Source: Parapedobacter indicus
GTDB lineage: Bacteria > Bacteroidota > Bacteroidia > Sphingobacteriales > Sphingobacteriaceae
Reading direction: 5' to 3'
Length of the DNA: 64,000 bases
Assembly (NCBI RefSeq): GCF_900113765.1
Contig: NZ_FOQO01000001.1
Coordinates: 496,001 to 560,000, forward strand
Of the stretch, positions 1-8,744 are shown piece by piece. Every line of letters starts with the position of its first letter. Within the stretch, counting starts at the first letter, position 1. The translations under genes and the position numbers were made by a program. The notes under the pieces are model-generated. The model was not told the DNA's origin and did no database searches. It saw only the letters and a program-made list of their open reading frames with translations.

Positions 1-2
1 CA

Positions 3-431
3 TCCGATAGTTCAATGATCGCAAAAAAAGAGGTGACTTCCGATGATGTATTAGGCGACAAGCTATGGCTGCTTACAGAAGGACATTGTATGCGCGGTCA
101 GGTATTGAATATCTGCCAGCGTAAGCGCAGCATGGAACCTGAAGGAACCTTCGAATATAACACGGGTAGCGTGGAGACATTGAAGCGGATGGTCGACAGC
201 AACTCCGGAACGACGATCCTGCCGGAGCTAAGTATTGAAGACTTTGACGAAGATCAATTGGCCCGCGTTCGTTATTTCAAGTCGCCCGAGCCCGTGCGGG
301 AAATCAGTTTGGTGACCACACATAACTTCTTGAAAAAACTGGCCATTGATGCATTGGAAAAGGAAATTAAAGAGTCGATTCCCAAACGATTCAAGTCAAA
401 AAAGAAGAAGGACGTAATGGGATTTGAATAA
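3..431 (+). CDS. oxyR: OxyR-type LysR regulator, C-terminal fragment (5' end outside window)
   Basis: This is the C-terminal half of the substrate-binding domain of a LysR-family peroxide sensor. The frame is open to the window edge, so the start and the DNA-binding domain lie upstream. The stretch LLTEGHCMRGQVLNIC aligns with the redox loop of OxyR: the cysteines (codons at 87 and 114) are nine residues apart, the same spacing as Cys199 and Cys208 of E. coli OxyR, which form the activating disulfide. The GSGTTILPEL-like segment and the KSPEPVREISLV strand that follow are also typical. The Lys-rich tail (RFKSKKKKD) is longer than in enterobacterial OxyR. Function as an H2O2-responsive activator is inferred from the family and the two cysteines. 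Confidence 0.9.
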   Translation, partial: SDSSMIAKKEVTSDDVLGDKLWLLTEGHCMRGQVLNICQRKRSMEPEGTFEYNTGSVETLKRMVDSNSGTTILPELSIEDFDEDQLARVRYFKSPEPVREISLVTTHNFLKKLAIDALEKEIKESIPKRFKSKKKKDVMGFE

Positions 432-472
432 ATGGTTAATGGCTAATTGTTAATAGGTAATTGTGGTTAATA

Positions 473-2272
473 ATGGAAAGGCGGCAACGGCATATCATTT
501 ACCGGCTCAACCAATGGCGGATGCAGAAGATTTCCAACCGCAATTTTATGGTGTTGCTGGCAGTGGTGGTAGGCATTGTTGGCGGACTGGCGGCCGCAGC
601 CCTAAAGGGGCTTACGCACTACATTGCAGCCTTTTTGCAGGACGATTTACAATGGCAGTATAAGTATTATCTTTACCTGTTTTTTCCCCTTATCGGTATC
701 TTGCTTAGTGTACTTTATGTACGCCGATTTATCCGAAAAGGGACCTTCGAACACGGCATGACTCCGATTATTTATGCTATTTCCCGCAAATCCAGCCGTA
801 TTCAGGTGCATAATATTTATTCGCAGATTATCACCAGCGCACTCACGGTAGGGTTTGGCGGGTCCGCCGGATTGGAGGCTCCCATTGCCTATAGCGGCTC
901 TGCTATCGGAGCGAATGCAGGGCGCTTTTTTGGTTTAAATTACCGCGAAGTGACTATGCTCTTGGCCTGCGGGGCTGCCGCAGGTATAGCCGGTGCTTTT
1001 AATAGCCCAGTAGCTGGGATGATTTTCGCCATTGAGATCCTGTTACCTGAGTTTTCCATCCCGGCATTTATTCCCTTGCTAATGGCCGCAGCCACAGCGT
1101 CTGTCGTGTCTAAACTGATCTATAGCGAGCCGCTCTTCCACTTGGTTACAGACGACTGGGAATTTCAGGCATTGTTCTTTTACCTCTTATTGGCCGTTTT
1201 AATAGGGCTTTTTTCGATTTACTTTGCTAAAATCAGTGTCTGGGTAAAAAGTGCTTTTGCCAAAATTAAAAACCCTTATCAAAAGGTGTGGGTCAGCGGT
1301 CTGAGCCTTGGTTTGATGATTTTTTTATTTCCTTCTCTTTATGGTGAGGGATATATCTCTATCCAGCGGATTCTTGATGGACGGACAGACGCTTTATTGG
1401 CGAACAGTATTTTTGCAGATTATCAGCATGTAGGGATATTGGTGACGGTATATGCCGTGATTACGGTATTCGCAAAATCGGCTGCGTCGCTCATTACACT
1501 CAGCAGCGGGGGGAATGGCGGGATATTCGGACCGAGCCTGGTAATGGGGGGGCTGTTGGGGTTCGCTTTTTCCTATGGAATCAACCTTACCGGGTTAATT
1601 GAATTGAATGTGCCTAACTTCGTGGTGGCCGGTATGGCAGCTGCGCTTAGCGGTATTATGCATGCACCCCTGACAGGAATTTTTCTTATCGCCGAGATTA
1701 CCGGGGGGTATGCGCTGATGGTTCCCTTGATGCTGGTTACGGCAATCTCGTACCTGATCAATCGAACTATATTGAAATATTCCATATATACCAAGGCGCT
1801 GGCCGAGCAGGGTGATCTGCTCACTCACGAAGACAAAGACCGTACGGTATTGAGCATGATGAAACTCCGCTACGTATTGGAACGGAACTTTACGATACTG
1901 CGACCCGATGAACGGCCAGCAGACCGCCGTTATGACATCATCCATACAAAGCGTAATATTTTTCCTGTGGTCGATACGACAGGCAAACTACTGGGCATTA
2001 TCTACAGCGAGCGGCTCTTTGAAATTTTGCTGGGTGAAAACCTAGAAAAGAAAGACCAAGACAAAACCATGCGCGAGCTAGCCGAGAAGCCTGTGGATAT
2101 TATCCAGATGGATGTTAATATGGAAGCAGTGATGCAAAAAATGAACCGGGAGGATATCTGGATATTACCAGTGGTGGATGCCGATGGAAATTACATGGGG
2201 TTTGTGTCCAAATCGGCGGTTTTCAATAAATATCGTGCGCTGCTGATGCGGCAAGCGACCTACCTTGAGTAA
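473..2272 (+). CDS. ClC-family chloride channel/transporter with C-terminal CBS pair
   Basis: This inner-membrane protein of 599 residues belongs to the voltage-gated chloride channel (ClC) family. The signature segments are GSAGLEAP (about residues 130-137), the equivalent of GREGP, with the gating glutamate at about 135, and GGNGGIFGP, the equivalent of the GxFxP filter loop. Many hydrophobic helices lie between residues 25 and 440, followed by a cytoplasmic part of about 130 residues with two CBS-like motifs (near 480-530 and 545-595) that usually bind nucleotides. An in-frame TTG lies at 461, but the ATG at 473 is the better start. Presence of the gating Glu suggests a Cl-/H+ exchanger rather than a passive channel, which is inference. 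It follows oxyR by 41 bp, so co-transcription is possible. Confidence 0.93.
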   Translation: MERRQRHIIYRLNQWRMQKISNRNFMVLLAVVVGIVGGLAAAALKGLTHYIAAFLQDDLQWQYKYYLYLFFPLIGILLSVLYVRRFIRKGTFEHGMTPIIYAISRKSSRIQVHNIYSQIITSALTVGFGGSAGLEAPIAYSGSAIGANAGRFFGLNYREVTMLLACGAAAGIAGAFNSPVAGMIFAIEILLPEFSIPAFIPLLMAAATASVVSKLIYSEPLFHLVTDDWEFQALFFYLLLAVLIGLFSIYFAKISVWVKSAFAKIKNPYQKVWVSGLSLGLMIFLFPSLYGEGYISIQRILDGRTDALLANSIFADYQHVGILVTVYAVITVFAKSAASLITLSSGGNGGIFGPSLVMGGLLGFAFSYGINLTGLIELNVPNFVVAGMAAALSGIMHAPLTGIFLIAEITGGYALMVPLMLVTAISYLINRTILKYSIYTKALAEQGDLLTHEDKDRTVLSMMKLRYVLERNFTILRPDERPADRRYDIIHTKRNIFPVVDTTGKLLGIIYSERLFEILLGENLEKKDQDKTMRELAEKPVDIIQMDVNMEAVMQKMNREDIWILPVVDADGNYMGFVSKSAVFNKYRALLMRQATYLE

Positions 2273-2296
2273 CCTAAACTTTGGGTAACCTAAACT

Positions 2297-2358
2297 GTCA
2301 ATGGTCAATGGCTGATTCCTGCCTGGAGCTCATTAAAAATTAACCATTGACCATTGAC
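2297..2358. repeat. 15-bp perfect inverted repeat between convergent genes
   Basis: GTCAATGGTCAATGG at 2297-2311 is exactly reverse-complementary to CCATTGACCATTGAC at 2344-2358, with a 32-bp loop. Each arm is itself a tandem of the word TCAATGG. It lies between the convergent ClC and DUF1080 genes, where it could act as a bidirectional terminator, although there is no clean U-tract. Just upstream, GTAACCTAAACT occurs twice in 16-bp register. Confidence 0.7.
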
Positions 2359-2365
2359 AATTAAA

Positions 2366-3106
2366 TTACAGGCTTTTTATCCGAATATTGCGGTAAGCAA
2401 CTGCGTTTCCGTGGTCTTGCAGGGCGATTTTACCTTTTGGATACTTGGCAAAACCTTCCCAATCTTTGAATTTGCTGGCGTTCAATACCTGTTCCCATTC
2501 AGGGGTGCCAATGGTGACATCGGCGGTTTGCACGCCATTGAGCCACAGGGTGATCTGCCCATTGTTTTTACGGATACGGGCTTGGTTCCATTCGCCAACA
2601 GGCTTCGGCTCGGATACTTCTTTACCCCCGATCATGTCATAAAGAGATCCTGCCAGGTGGTTTTCGATTTTGTTGTCACTGGCATCGATGTTGTCCAATA
2701 CTTGCATTTCAATACCGGTTTGATAGGTCGCGCTAAACTTGGGATCTTCGTGAACACCGAAAATAATGCCGCTATTGCCACCGGATGATATTTGCCATTC
2801 CAATTCAAGCTCGTAATTTTCATATTCTCCGTCGGTAACAATATCGCCACGTTGTTCACGCGGTACATCCGGGTTAAAACTTAAAGCACCATCTTTAACA
2901 ACCCACGCTTCAGAGACCGTATCTCTCAGGTAGGTATGCCAACCATTGGTGGTTTGTCCATCAAACAAGGATACCCATCCATCATTCTCCGTAGCAGTTT
3001 CCGCGGAAGTGGTGTCTTGTCCTTCGTCCGTTTTTTGGCCAGACCCGCATGCGGCCATGACAGCAGCTGTCAAAGCAACTGATAATGTTTTTGTTAAATT
3101 TTTCAT
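2366..3106 (-). CDS. DUF1080 (3-keto-disaccharide hydrolase domain) lipoprotein
   Basis: A 246-residue exported lipoprotein: a basic N-terminus, a hydrophobic segment and the lipobox VMAAC near residue 20, then a short Thr/Glu-rich linker. The rest is one DUF1080 domain, recognisable from GWVSLFDGQTTNGWHTY at its start, the core SSGGNSGIIFGVHED and the end GKIALQDHGNAVAYRNIRIKSL. DUF1080 is a concanavalin-like jelly roll abundant in Bacteroidota; some members cleave 3-keto-glycosides. The substrate here cannot be read from the sequence. No oxidoreductase partner is adjacent; the nearest such gene in this window is the exported Gfo/Idh/MocA protein near 54 kb. Confidence 0.92.
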   Translation of the reverse strand: MKNLTKTLSVALTAAVMAACGSGQKTDEGQDTTSAETATENDGWVSLFDGQTTNGWHTYLRDTVSEAWVVKDGALSFNPDVPREQRGDIVTDGEYENYELELEWQISSGGNSGIIFGVHEDPKFSATYQTGIEMQVLDNIDASDNKIENHLAGSLYDMIGGKEVSEPKPVGEWNQARIRKNNGQITLWLNGVQTADVTIGTPEWEQVLNASKFKDWEGFAKYPKGKIALQDHGNAVAYRNIRIKSL

Positions 3107-3546
3107 GTTTAAATTCTGCGATGTTTTGATTTACAAGTTTGTTCGGTTTCAATACTACAAACTTATTTTCAAAAACGAATGTTTTGATGGATTATTTTTG
3201 TAAAAGGCACATTTTGTGCCCGTGTCTAACTAAATCACATTCATTTATCGGCCGGTCATGTTGCGGAATATCTTCCCAAAGATGCCTAATTCGTAACGGA
3301 GTTCGGTCGGTATACCGTGAAATACGCAATAGTTGTGAAGGCCATTGTAGACAGACGCACACGAATAGAAATATGGGAAACGGCGTTCTAAGGAAAAATA
3401 AAATGATTTCGAGATGGTTTTATTAAAAGATTTATTTATTTGATAAACAATAGCTTGTGTTGGTTAAGTCAGGAAGGGAGGGTGGACAACTAAAAAATGT
3501 CTTTTTAGCGGCGGTTAATTGGCATAAAGCATGTAATATTGTAGGC
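3107..3546. other. 440-bp intergenic region with a short palindrome, no gene recognised
   Basis: This divergent spacer separates the DUF1080 lipoprotein from the TonB receptor. It holds a hairpin GGCACA-TTT-TGTGCC at 3206-3220, right beside TATTTTTG at 3193-3200, which matches the Bacteroidota -7 consensus on the plus strand but has no good -33 TTTG at the usual distance. From about 3230 to 3540 I see no convincing coding frame, RNA or repeat. A 95-codon frame at 3139-3426 and a 35-codon fragment at about 3294-3397 resemble nothing I know. Confidence 0.5.
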
Positions 3547-5886
3547 ATGTCGTTTACTCGGTTTCGCAAGGTGTGTTTTGTCTTCATTACCCTACTTGCC
3601 TCTGTTCCGGTTCATGTGTCTTCCCAGACGTCCTATACAATCAGCGGTCATGTTCGTGATGCCGGAACCGGAGAAACGCTAATCGGAGCAAGCATCCGGC
3701 TGAAGGATGATCCTTCCGTTGGTGCGCGAACCAACAATTACGGTTTTTTTTCACTTACCGTTCATGAAACAACCCAAGTATTGATCATATCGCATGTAGG
3801 CTATCACGCACAGGAAGTGCCGGTGACGCTGACCAGCGATACCACAATTCAGATTGATCTCAGCAGCGGTGAATTGTTGGAAGAGGTGGTAATCAGCCAG
3901 TCTACATACCGTGAAAATGTGCGTAGTCCGCAAATGGGAATTGCCAGGGTGGATGTGAATGAGATCAAGAACGTGCCGGTATTGATGGGCGAGAAAGATG
4001 TGTTGAAGACCATCCAACTTCTCCCGGGGGTGCTTTCCGGCGGTGAAGGCAGCAGCAGTTTCTATGTGCGGGGTGGAACGGGCGATCAGAACTTGATTTT
4101 GCTGGATGAAGCAATGGTGTACAACGCGTCGCATCTGTTTGGTTTCTTCTCCACATTTAATTCGGATGCCATCAAAGAAGTGAATTTGTACAAAGGAGGA
4201 ATGCCAGCACAATATGGAGGAAGGATCGCATCGGTATTAGATATCACCATGTTGGACGGCAATAAAAAGAACTTCGGTGCAGAAGGAGGTGTTGGCCTGA
4301 TTGCTTCGCGGCTGAAAGTTGATGGGCCGATCGTCAAGGACCGCGGGTCGTTTATGATCAGTGGGCGACGGACGTACGCCGACCTTTTTCTGAAACTTTC
4401 AAATGACGAAGAGGTAAACAACAGCCGGCTCTATTTCTATGACCTGAATGCCAAAGCAAACTATCGGATTGATGAAAAGAACACACTTTTTCTATCGGGG
4501 TATTTTGGAAGGGACGTGTTGGGTTATTCCAACCTTTTCGGTTTTGATTGGGGCAATGCTACAGGAACCTTCCGTTGGAACCATGTGCTGAACAGCCGGT
4601 TATTTTCCAATACCACATTTGTGTATAGTAATTTTAATTATAACGTCAGTATCGAAAACGACGAATTTAATTTCGTTATTGCCTCCCGTATACAGAATTA
4701 CAACCTGAAACAGGATTTTCAGTTTTTTTCCACGAGCAAGAGCACTTGGCGTTTTGGTGTCAATGTATTGCAGCAAGGGATTTCTCCGGCCAACATCAAT
4801 GCAGACGAAAATACAGCGGTAAATAGCTTGAAATTGGAAAACCGCAAAGGGATGGAGCTGGCGGCTTATCTTTCGCATGAATGGAAGCCAACCGACCGAT
4901 TGAGTTTGATTTATGGGCTTCGCCTGAATACTTTTCTGCTGTTTGGACCGGGCACATTTTATGCATACGATGGCGAGGGAGACGTGATAGAAGGTATGGA
5001 ATATCGAGGCGGCGACTTGGTGAAACATTACTTGAACTTAGAACCCCGCCTATCCTTGGGGTATCAGTTGCAGGGCAACAACAGTATTAAGCTTTCGTAT
5101 AACCGTAACACCCAAAATCTGCATCAGTTGTCTAATTCCACCTCGAGCTTACCCACGGATGCATGGGTAATGAGTAGCAACAACATCAAACCCCAAATTG
5201 CCGATCAGGTAGCAGCGGGTTATTACCAGAATTTCGGAGGCGACCGATATGAATTTTCAGTGGAATCCTATTATAAGTATATGCAAAATCAAATAGACTA
5301 CCGCAATGGAGCTGATTTGCAGGCCAATGAGCACATCGAAGCTGAATTGCTGTTCGGGCTTGGCCGAGCTTATGGTGTCGAAGTGTTTTTGAAAAAACGG
5401 GAGGGTCGATTGAATGGGTGGTTGAGCTATGCGCTTTCGCGCAGCGAGCGGCGGTTTGGCGGCATCAATAATAAAAATTGGTTTGCCGCGCGCCAAGACC
5501 GTACGCACGATGCATCGGTTGTGGGTATGTATCAGCTATCACCGCGATGGAATCTCTCAGCCACCTTTGTATATAGTACGGGCAATGCCGTGACGTTCCC
5601 CAGCGGGAAATATACAGTGGACGGGCGTACTCTTTGGTATTATACCGAGCGCAACGGTTACCGGATGCCAGATTATCACAGGTTGGATTTAGGGACAACT
5701 TGGGAATCGGCGACATCCAAACGCTTTAAATCCAGTTGGACGTTCGGAATTTACAACGTGTACAATCGTAAAAATGCATTTATCATTGATTTCAGAGAGA
5801 AAGAAGGTAATCCGAATGCCACCGAGGCATATCAGATAGCGTTATTTGGGATTATTCCCTCCGTTACGTGGAATTTTAAGTTTTAG
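3547..5886 (+). CDS. TonB-dependent outer-membrane receptor
   Basis: A 779-residue outer-membrane transporter. From the ATG at 3547 the N-terminus is a signal peptide ending ...HVSSQ; the frame runs 90 bp further up to a GTG, but that would put a charged stretch before the signal peptide, so the ATG is preferred. Domain order: carboxypeptidase-regulatory-like beta sandwich (ISGHVRDAGTGETLIGASI, about residues 30-118), TonB plug (LLPGVLSGGEGSSSFYVRGG, YKGGMPAQYGGRIASVLDI, about 130-240), then the barrel to the C-terminal aromatic residue (WNFKF). It has no SusC/RagA-type plug signature. The DUF4249 lipoprotein starts 2 bp after its stop, a common pair in Bacteroidota. The substrate is unknown. 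Confidence 0.93.
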   Translation: MSFTRFRKVCFVFITLLASVPVHVSSQTSYTISGHVRDAGTGETLIGASIRLKDDPSVGARTNNYGFFSLTVHETTQVLIISHVGYHAQEVPVTLTSDTTIQIDLSSGELLEEVVISQSTYRENVRSPQMGIARVDVNEIKNVPVLMGEKDVLKTIQLLPGVLSGGEGSSSFYVRGGTGDQNLILLDEAMVYNASHLFGFFSTFNSDAIKEVNLYKGGMPAQYGGRIASVLDITMLDGNKKNFGAEGGVGLIASRLKVDGPIVKDRGSFMISGRRTYADLFLKLSNDEEVNNSRLYFYDLNAKANYRIDEKNTLFLSGYFGRDVLGYSNLFGFDWGNATGTFRWNHVLNSRLFSNTTFVYSNFNYNVSIENDEFNFVIASRIQNYNLKQDFQFFSTSKSTWRFGVNVLQQGISPANINADENTAVNSLKLENRKGMELAAYLSHEWKPTDRLSLIYGLRLNTFLLFGPGTFYAYDGEGDVIEGMEYRGGDLVKHYLNLEPRLSLGYQLQGNNSIKLSYNRNTQNLHQLSNSTSSLPTDAWVMSSNNIKPQIADQVAAGYYQNFGGDRYEFSVESYYKYMQNQIDYRNGADLQANEHIEAELLFGLGRAYGVEVFLKKREGRLNGWLSYALSRSERRFGGINNKNWFAARQDRTHDASVVGMYQLSPRWNLSATFVYSTGNAVTFPSGKYTVDGRTLWYYTERNGYRMPDYHRLDLGTTWESATSKRFKSSWTFGIYNVYNRKNAFIIDFREKEGNPNATEAYQIALFGIIPSVTWNFKF

Positions 5887-5888
5887 CA

Positions 5889-6665
5889 ATGGACAGGTGT
5901 TACAGGTATTTTATAGGGATGTTGGCCTTTTTTGGGTTGGGATGCGAAGATGTTATTGACATCGATCTGAATGACGCGACTCCACAGTTGGTGATCGTCG
6001 GAGAAGTAAGCAATCGATTGGAAGATCAACAAGTGACCATCAGCCGGACGGTTGCCTTCAGTACCGACAATCCTTTTGATCCGGTGTCGGGCGCTGAGGT
6101 GACGGTGTTTGACGAAGACGGCAGGTTATTCGAATTGATTGAGCAGACCCCTGGAAGATACCGTAGTAAGTTCAAGGGGCAAGTGGGGCACCAATATCGG
6201 CTGCGGGTACGCGTCGAGGGAAAGGAATTTACGGCGACTTCTCGCATGCCGGAATCCGTGTTGGTAGATTCGATAGGAACCGGTATCCGAAATGTCTTTA
6301 ACGAGGAACAGAAATTCATCAGTGTCAAGTACCAAGATCCCGCCGGTGTAGGCAACTACTACCGCTATCTGTGGAGCGTCAATGGCAGTCCTGTTACAAT
6401 GGTGCGTGTTACCAACGACAAATTCAATGACGGTAAATATGTGAATGAAGACGTTACCGACTTTGAGACCGAGTTAGTTGCTGGTGATTCCATATTCCTA
6501 TGGATGCAATGCGTTGACAAGCAGGTGTTTGATTTCTGGAATGTGGTACAGGCGAACAACCCAGGTACCGCAGCTCCGGCTAACCCACCTTCGGCCTTCG
6601 GTGAGGGAGCGTTAGGTTATTTTAGTGCACAAGCCGTTGCGGAGTATTTCATAACGGTTCAGTAG
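5889..6665 (+). CDS. DUF4249 family lipoprotein, partner of the upstream receptor
   Basis: A 258-residue protein with a lipobox-like FFGLGC around residue 19, so probably a lipoprotein. The start EDVIDIDLNDATPQLVIVGEVSN and the later SGAEVTVFDEDGRLFEL, with the phrase RYRSKFKGQVGHQYRLRV, are typical of the DUF4249 family, which is nearly always encoded directly after a TonB-dependent receptor. Here the spacing is 2 bp, so the two are surely one transcript. By analogy with SusD-like partners it may sit at the outer membrane and help the receptor, but no function is established for the family. Confidence 0.88.
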   Translation: MDRCYRYFIGMLAFFGLGCEDVIDIDLNDATPQLVIVGEVSNRLEDQQVTISRTVAFSTDNPFDPVSGAEVTVFDEDGRLFELIEQTPGRYRSKFKGQVGHQYRLRVRVEGKEFTATSRMPESVLVDSIGTGIRNVFNEEQKFISVKYQDPAGVGNYYRYLWSVNGSPVTMVRVTNDKFNDGKYVNEDVTDFETELVAGDSIFLWMQCVDKQVFDFWNVVQANNPGTAAPANPPSAFGEGALGYFSAQAVAEYFITVQ

Positions 6666-6679
6666 TGCATAGGACAACG

Positions 6680-7288
6680 TTATAATACGCCAAATTCATA
6701 CCCATCCGCCATCCACTGTTCAATTGCTCGGGGCAGCGTATAGGCTACGCGTGGAATTGCTTTGATGTTGTCGTGAAATACGATGATTGATCCACGTTGT
6801 GTATATCTCAATACATTATCTAGGCATTTTTCTGGAGAAAGTTTGGTGTCGAAATCACCGCTAAGAACGTCCCACATGACGATCTCATAATTTTTCTTAA
6901 GTTCAGCGTATTGCGAGCGTTTGCCCCGGCCGTATGGAGGGCGGAAGAGTCGGGTCGCCGTCAGTTGCTCGCAACGGTCTACGTTCTTCAAATAAATGTC
7001 ATCTGGTGTTTTCCAACCATTGAGGTGGTTGTATGTGTGATTGCCGATCCGGTGTCCGTTTTCCAGCAGTGTATTGAATAAATCAGGATGTTTTTTTATA
7101 TTTTCGCCCACACAGAAGAATGTAGCCTTGACACCATAATTATTTAGGGTATTTATAACAAGCGGTGTAACATCCGGTATCGGCCCGTCGTCAAAGGTGA
7201 GAAAAATGCGTTTTTCGGTGCGGCTACGGTGCCATGTGAGCGTAGGATAAAGCCAATGTAGAATGAAGGGAGCTTTGACAGTATACAT
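6680..7288 (-). CDS. Polysaccharide deacetylase family protein (NodB domain)
   Basis: A compact 202-residue protein that is almost entirely a NodB homology domain (carbohydrate esterase family 4). The metal-site and catalytic motifs are all present: TFDDGP (31-36), HTYNH with the His pair at 84 and 88, RPPYG (116-120), and FHDN (171-174) with the C-terminal His. No cleavable signal peptide is clear; the hydrophobic N-terminus (APFILHWLYP) may be an anchor or part of the fold. Family members remove N-acetyl groups from chitooligosaccharide, peptidoglycan or poly-GlcNAc; which one cannot be decided here. It is transcribed away from the TolC gene, with about 38 bp between the two starts, so both promoters must overlap. 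Confidence 0.92.
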   Translation of the reverse strand: MYTVKAPFILHWLYPTLTWHRSRTEKRIFLTFDDGPIPDVTPLVINTLNNYGVKATFFCVGENIKKHPDLFNTLLENGHRIGNHTYNHLNGWKTPDDIYLKNVDRCEQLTATRLFRPPYGRGKRSQYAELKKNYEIVMWDVLSGDFDTKLSPEKCLDNVLRYTQRGSIIVFHDNIKAIPRVAYTLPRAIEQWMADGYEFGVL

Positions 7289-7326
7289 GAATTATTATAA
7301 AAAGTAAAGATACGATTTTGGAGACA

Positions 7327-8715
7327 ATGAAAAGAAGTTTCTCATACCTTGCCTATTTGACCGCTTGCTTTTGTGTTGCATGGCTGTCGCCTAAACAAAG
7401 TGCCGCACAGAAATTAGTTCCCATCAAAGCGGCCATTCACCAAGCGCTAGACAACAACCTGCAAGTAAAACAGGCCCGATTTCAGGAAGCGTTATCAGAA
7501 GAAGACTTAAAACAGGCTAAAAGCCAATTTTACCCGTCGTTGAATGCACAGGTAGGTGGGAATATGCGCTTTGGAAGGTATTTTGATCAATATTCAGGGC
7601 AATTGGTGCCTTCGGTAAATACAGCTAATGCAGGGGCATCAGCGGATGTTCCGATTTTCCAGGGATTCCAGCGAGTTAATCAGATACTAGCCAACAAAAA
7701 TCAGCTCGCAGCTGATCAAAGCAACGTCGAAAAGGTAAAAAATGACCTAGTGTTATCCGTGGCTACCACTTATTTAGAGGCACTGACCAACCAGGATTTG
7801 TTGACGGCGGCTGAGCAGCAACTGAACCTTTCTCAGCAGCAATTGGAAGTAGCAGAAGCAAATTATGAAGTGGGGAATAACACGCTGGCCGATCTGTCGC
7901 AGGCAAAAAGTCAAGTAGCTACCGATGAACTGAATGTGACCTCCGCCGAGAACGCTTTTGAGTTGTCAATGCTAAATTTAAAGCAGCTCATGGAAATGGA
8001 CCCCTCGGAAGACATCGTGTTGGAAAAGCCGCCGATTGCCAATATTGAGCAAATAGAAACACCTTATACTGCGACTGAAGTTTATCAGCAGGCGTTGAAA
8101 GCACAACCAGATATAGAAACTGCCGTTTTTTCAACCGCAGTCGCCAAAAGCAACATCGACATTGCTAAGGGTGCATACTATCCGACATTAGACTTCGGAG
8201 CAGGGTACGGTACCAGCGTATCTTCCGTTGCTGTACAGCCCATTGCGTTTGATCCGGATGGGCGGCCAACCGAGTACGGTCGGGTGTCTTTTGGCGATCA
8301 GTTGCGCAACAATGAAAGTCCATACATCGGATTGACGCTGACCATCCCGATATTTAACCGGTTTCAAGTCAGAACTTCCGTAAACAAGGCAAAAATTAAT
8401 TATCAAAATGCCTTGACGAATGAACAATTGGCTAAAAATAACCTCAATAAAATCGTTAACCAGGCAGTGTTGGATCTTCGCTCTGCCAGCAAGCGGTATG
8501 GTTCAACAGAAACGGCATTTGAGTCGGCCAAAGACGCCTTTGAAGTCATTCGTCAGCGGTATGAAGTCGGTTTGGCTAATTCGGTTGAACTTTTCACCGC
8601 CCAAACAACGATGAATAAGGCAGAATTTGACCATATTCAGGCAAAATACGACCTGTTGTTTAGAAGCAAAGTGATAGACTTCTATCTGGGCAATGAGATA
8701 AATTTCGGGAACTAA
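7327..8715 (+). CDS. TolC-family outer-membrane efflux protein
   Basis: A 462-residue outer-membrane factor of a tripartite exporter. The ATG at 7327 is preceded by GGAGACA, a better start than the in-frame TTG at 7318. A signal peptide ending near QSAAQ is followed by two outer-membrane-efflux-protein repeats, with typical long helices rich in Gln, Ala and Asn (for example LKQAKSQFYPSLNAQVGG and the paired IDIAKGAYYPTLDFGAGYG about 220 residues later). It forms the trimeric channel that docks to a periplasmic adaptor, most likely the HlyD-like protein encoded 29 bp downstream. No inner-membrane pump gene is near. Confidence 0.95.
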   Translation: MKRSFSYLAYLTACFCVAWLSPKQSAAQKLVPIKAAIHQALDNNLQVKQARFQEALSEEDLKQAKSQFYPSLNAQVGGNMRFGRYFDQYSGQLVPSVNTANAGASADVPIFQGFQRVNQILANKNQLAADQSNVEKVKNDLVLSVATTYLEALTNQDLLTAAEQQLNLSQQQLEVAEANYEVGNNTLADLSQAKSQVATDELNVTSAENAFELSMLNLKQLMEMDPSEDIVLEKPPIANIEQIETPYTATEVYQQALKAQPDIETAVFSTAVAKSNIDIAKGAYYPTLDFGAGYGTSVSSVAVQPIAFDPDGRPTEYGRVSFGDQLRNNESPYIGLTLTIPIFNRFQVRTSVNKAKINYQNALTNEQLAKNNLNKIVNQAVLDLRSASKRYGSTETAFESAKDAFEVIRQRYEVGLANSVELFTAQTTMNKAEFDHIQAKYDLLFRSKVIDFYLGNEINFGN

Positions 8716-8744
8716 CGAATAACAAGCAATAGCATAAATAAACA

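Noticed and set aside
2354..2788. 144-codon open frame on the plus strand
   Set aside because: It lies opposite the DUF1080 gene, which has a signal peptide, lipobox and family motifs; the plus-strand product has no recognisable domain.
3294..3397. Decayed integrase-like fragment (VKYAIVVKAIVDRRTRIEIW)
   Set aside because: Only about 35 codons with a weak resemblance, and no flanking repeat or other mobile-element trace.
3139..3426. 95-codon frame in the divergent spacer
   Set aside because: Amino acid composition is irregular, there is no ribosome-binding context or similarity known to me, and the frame spans the promoter-like box and the palindrome.
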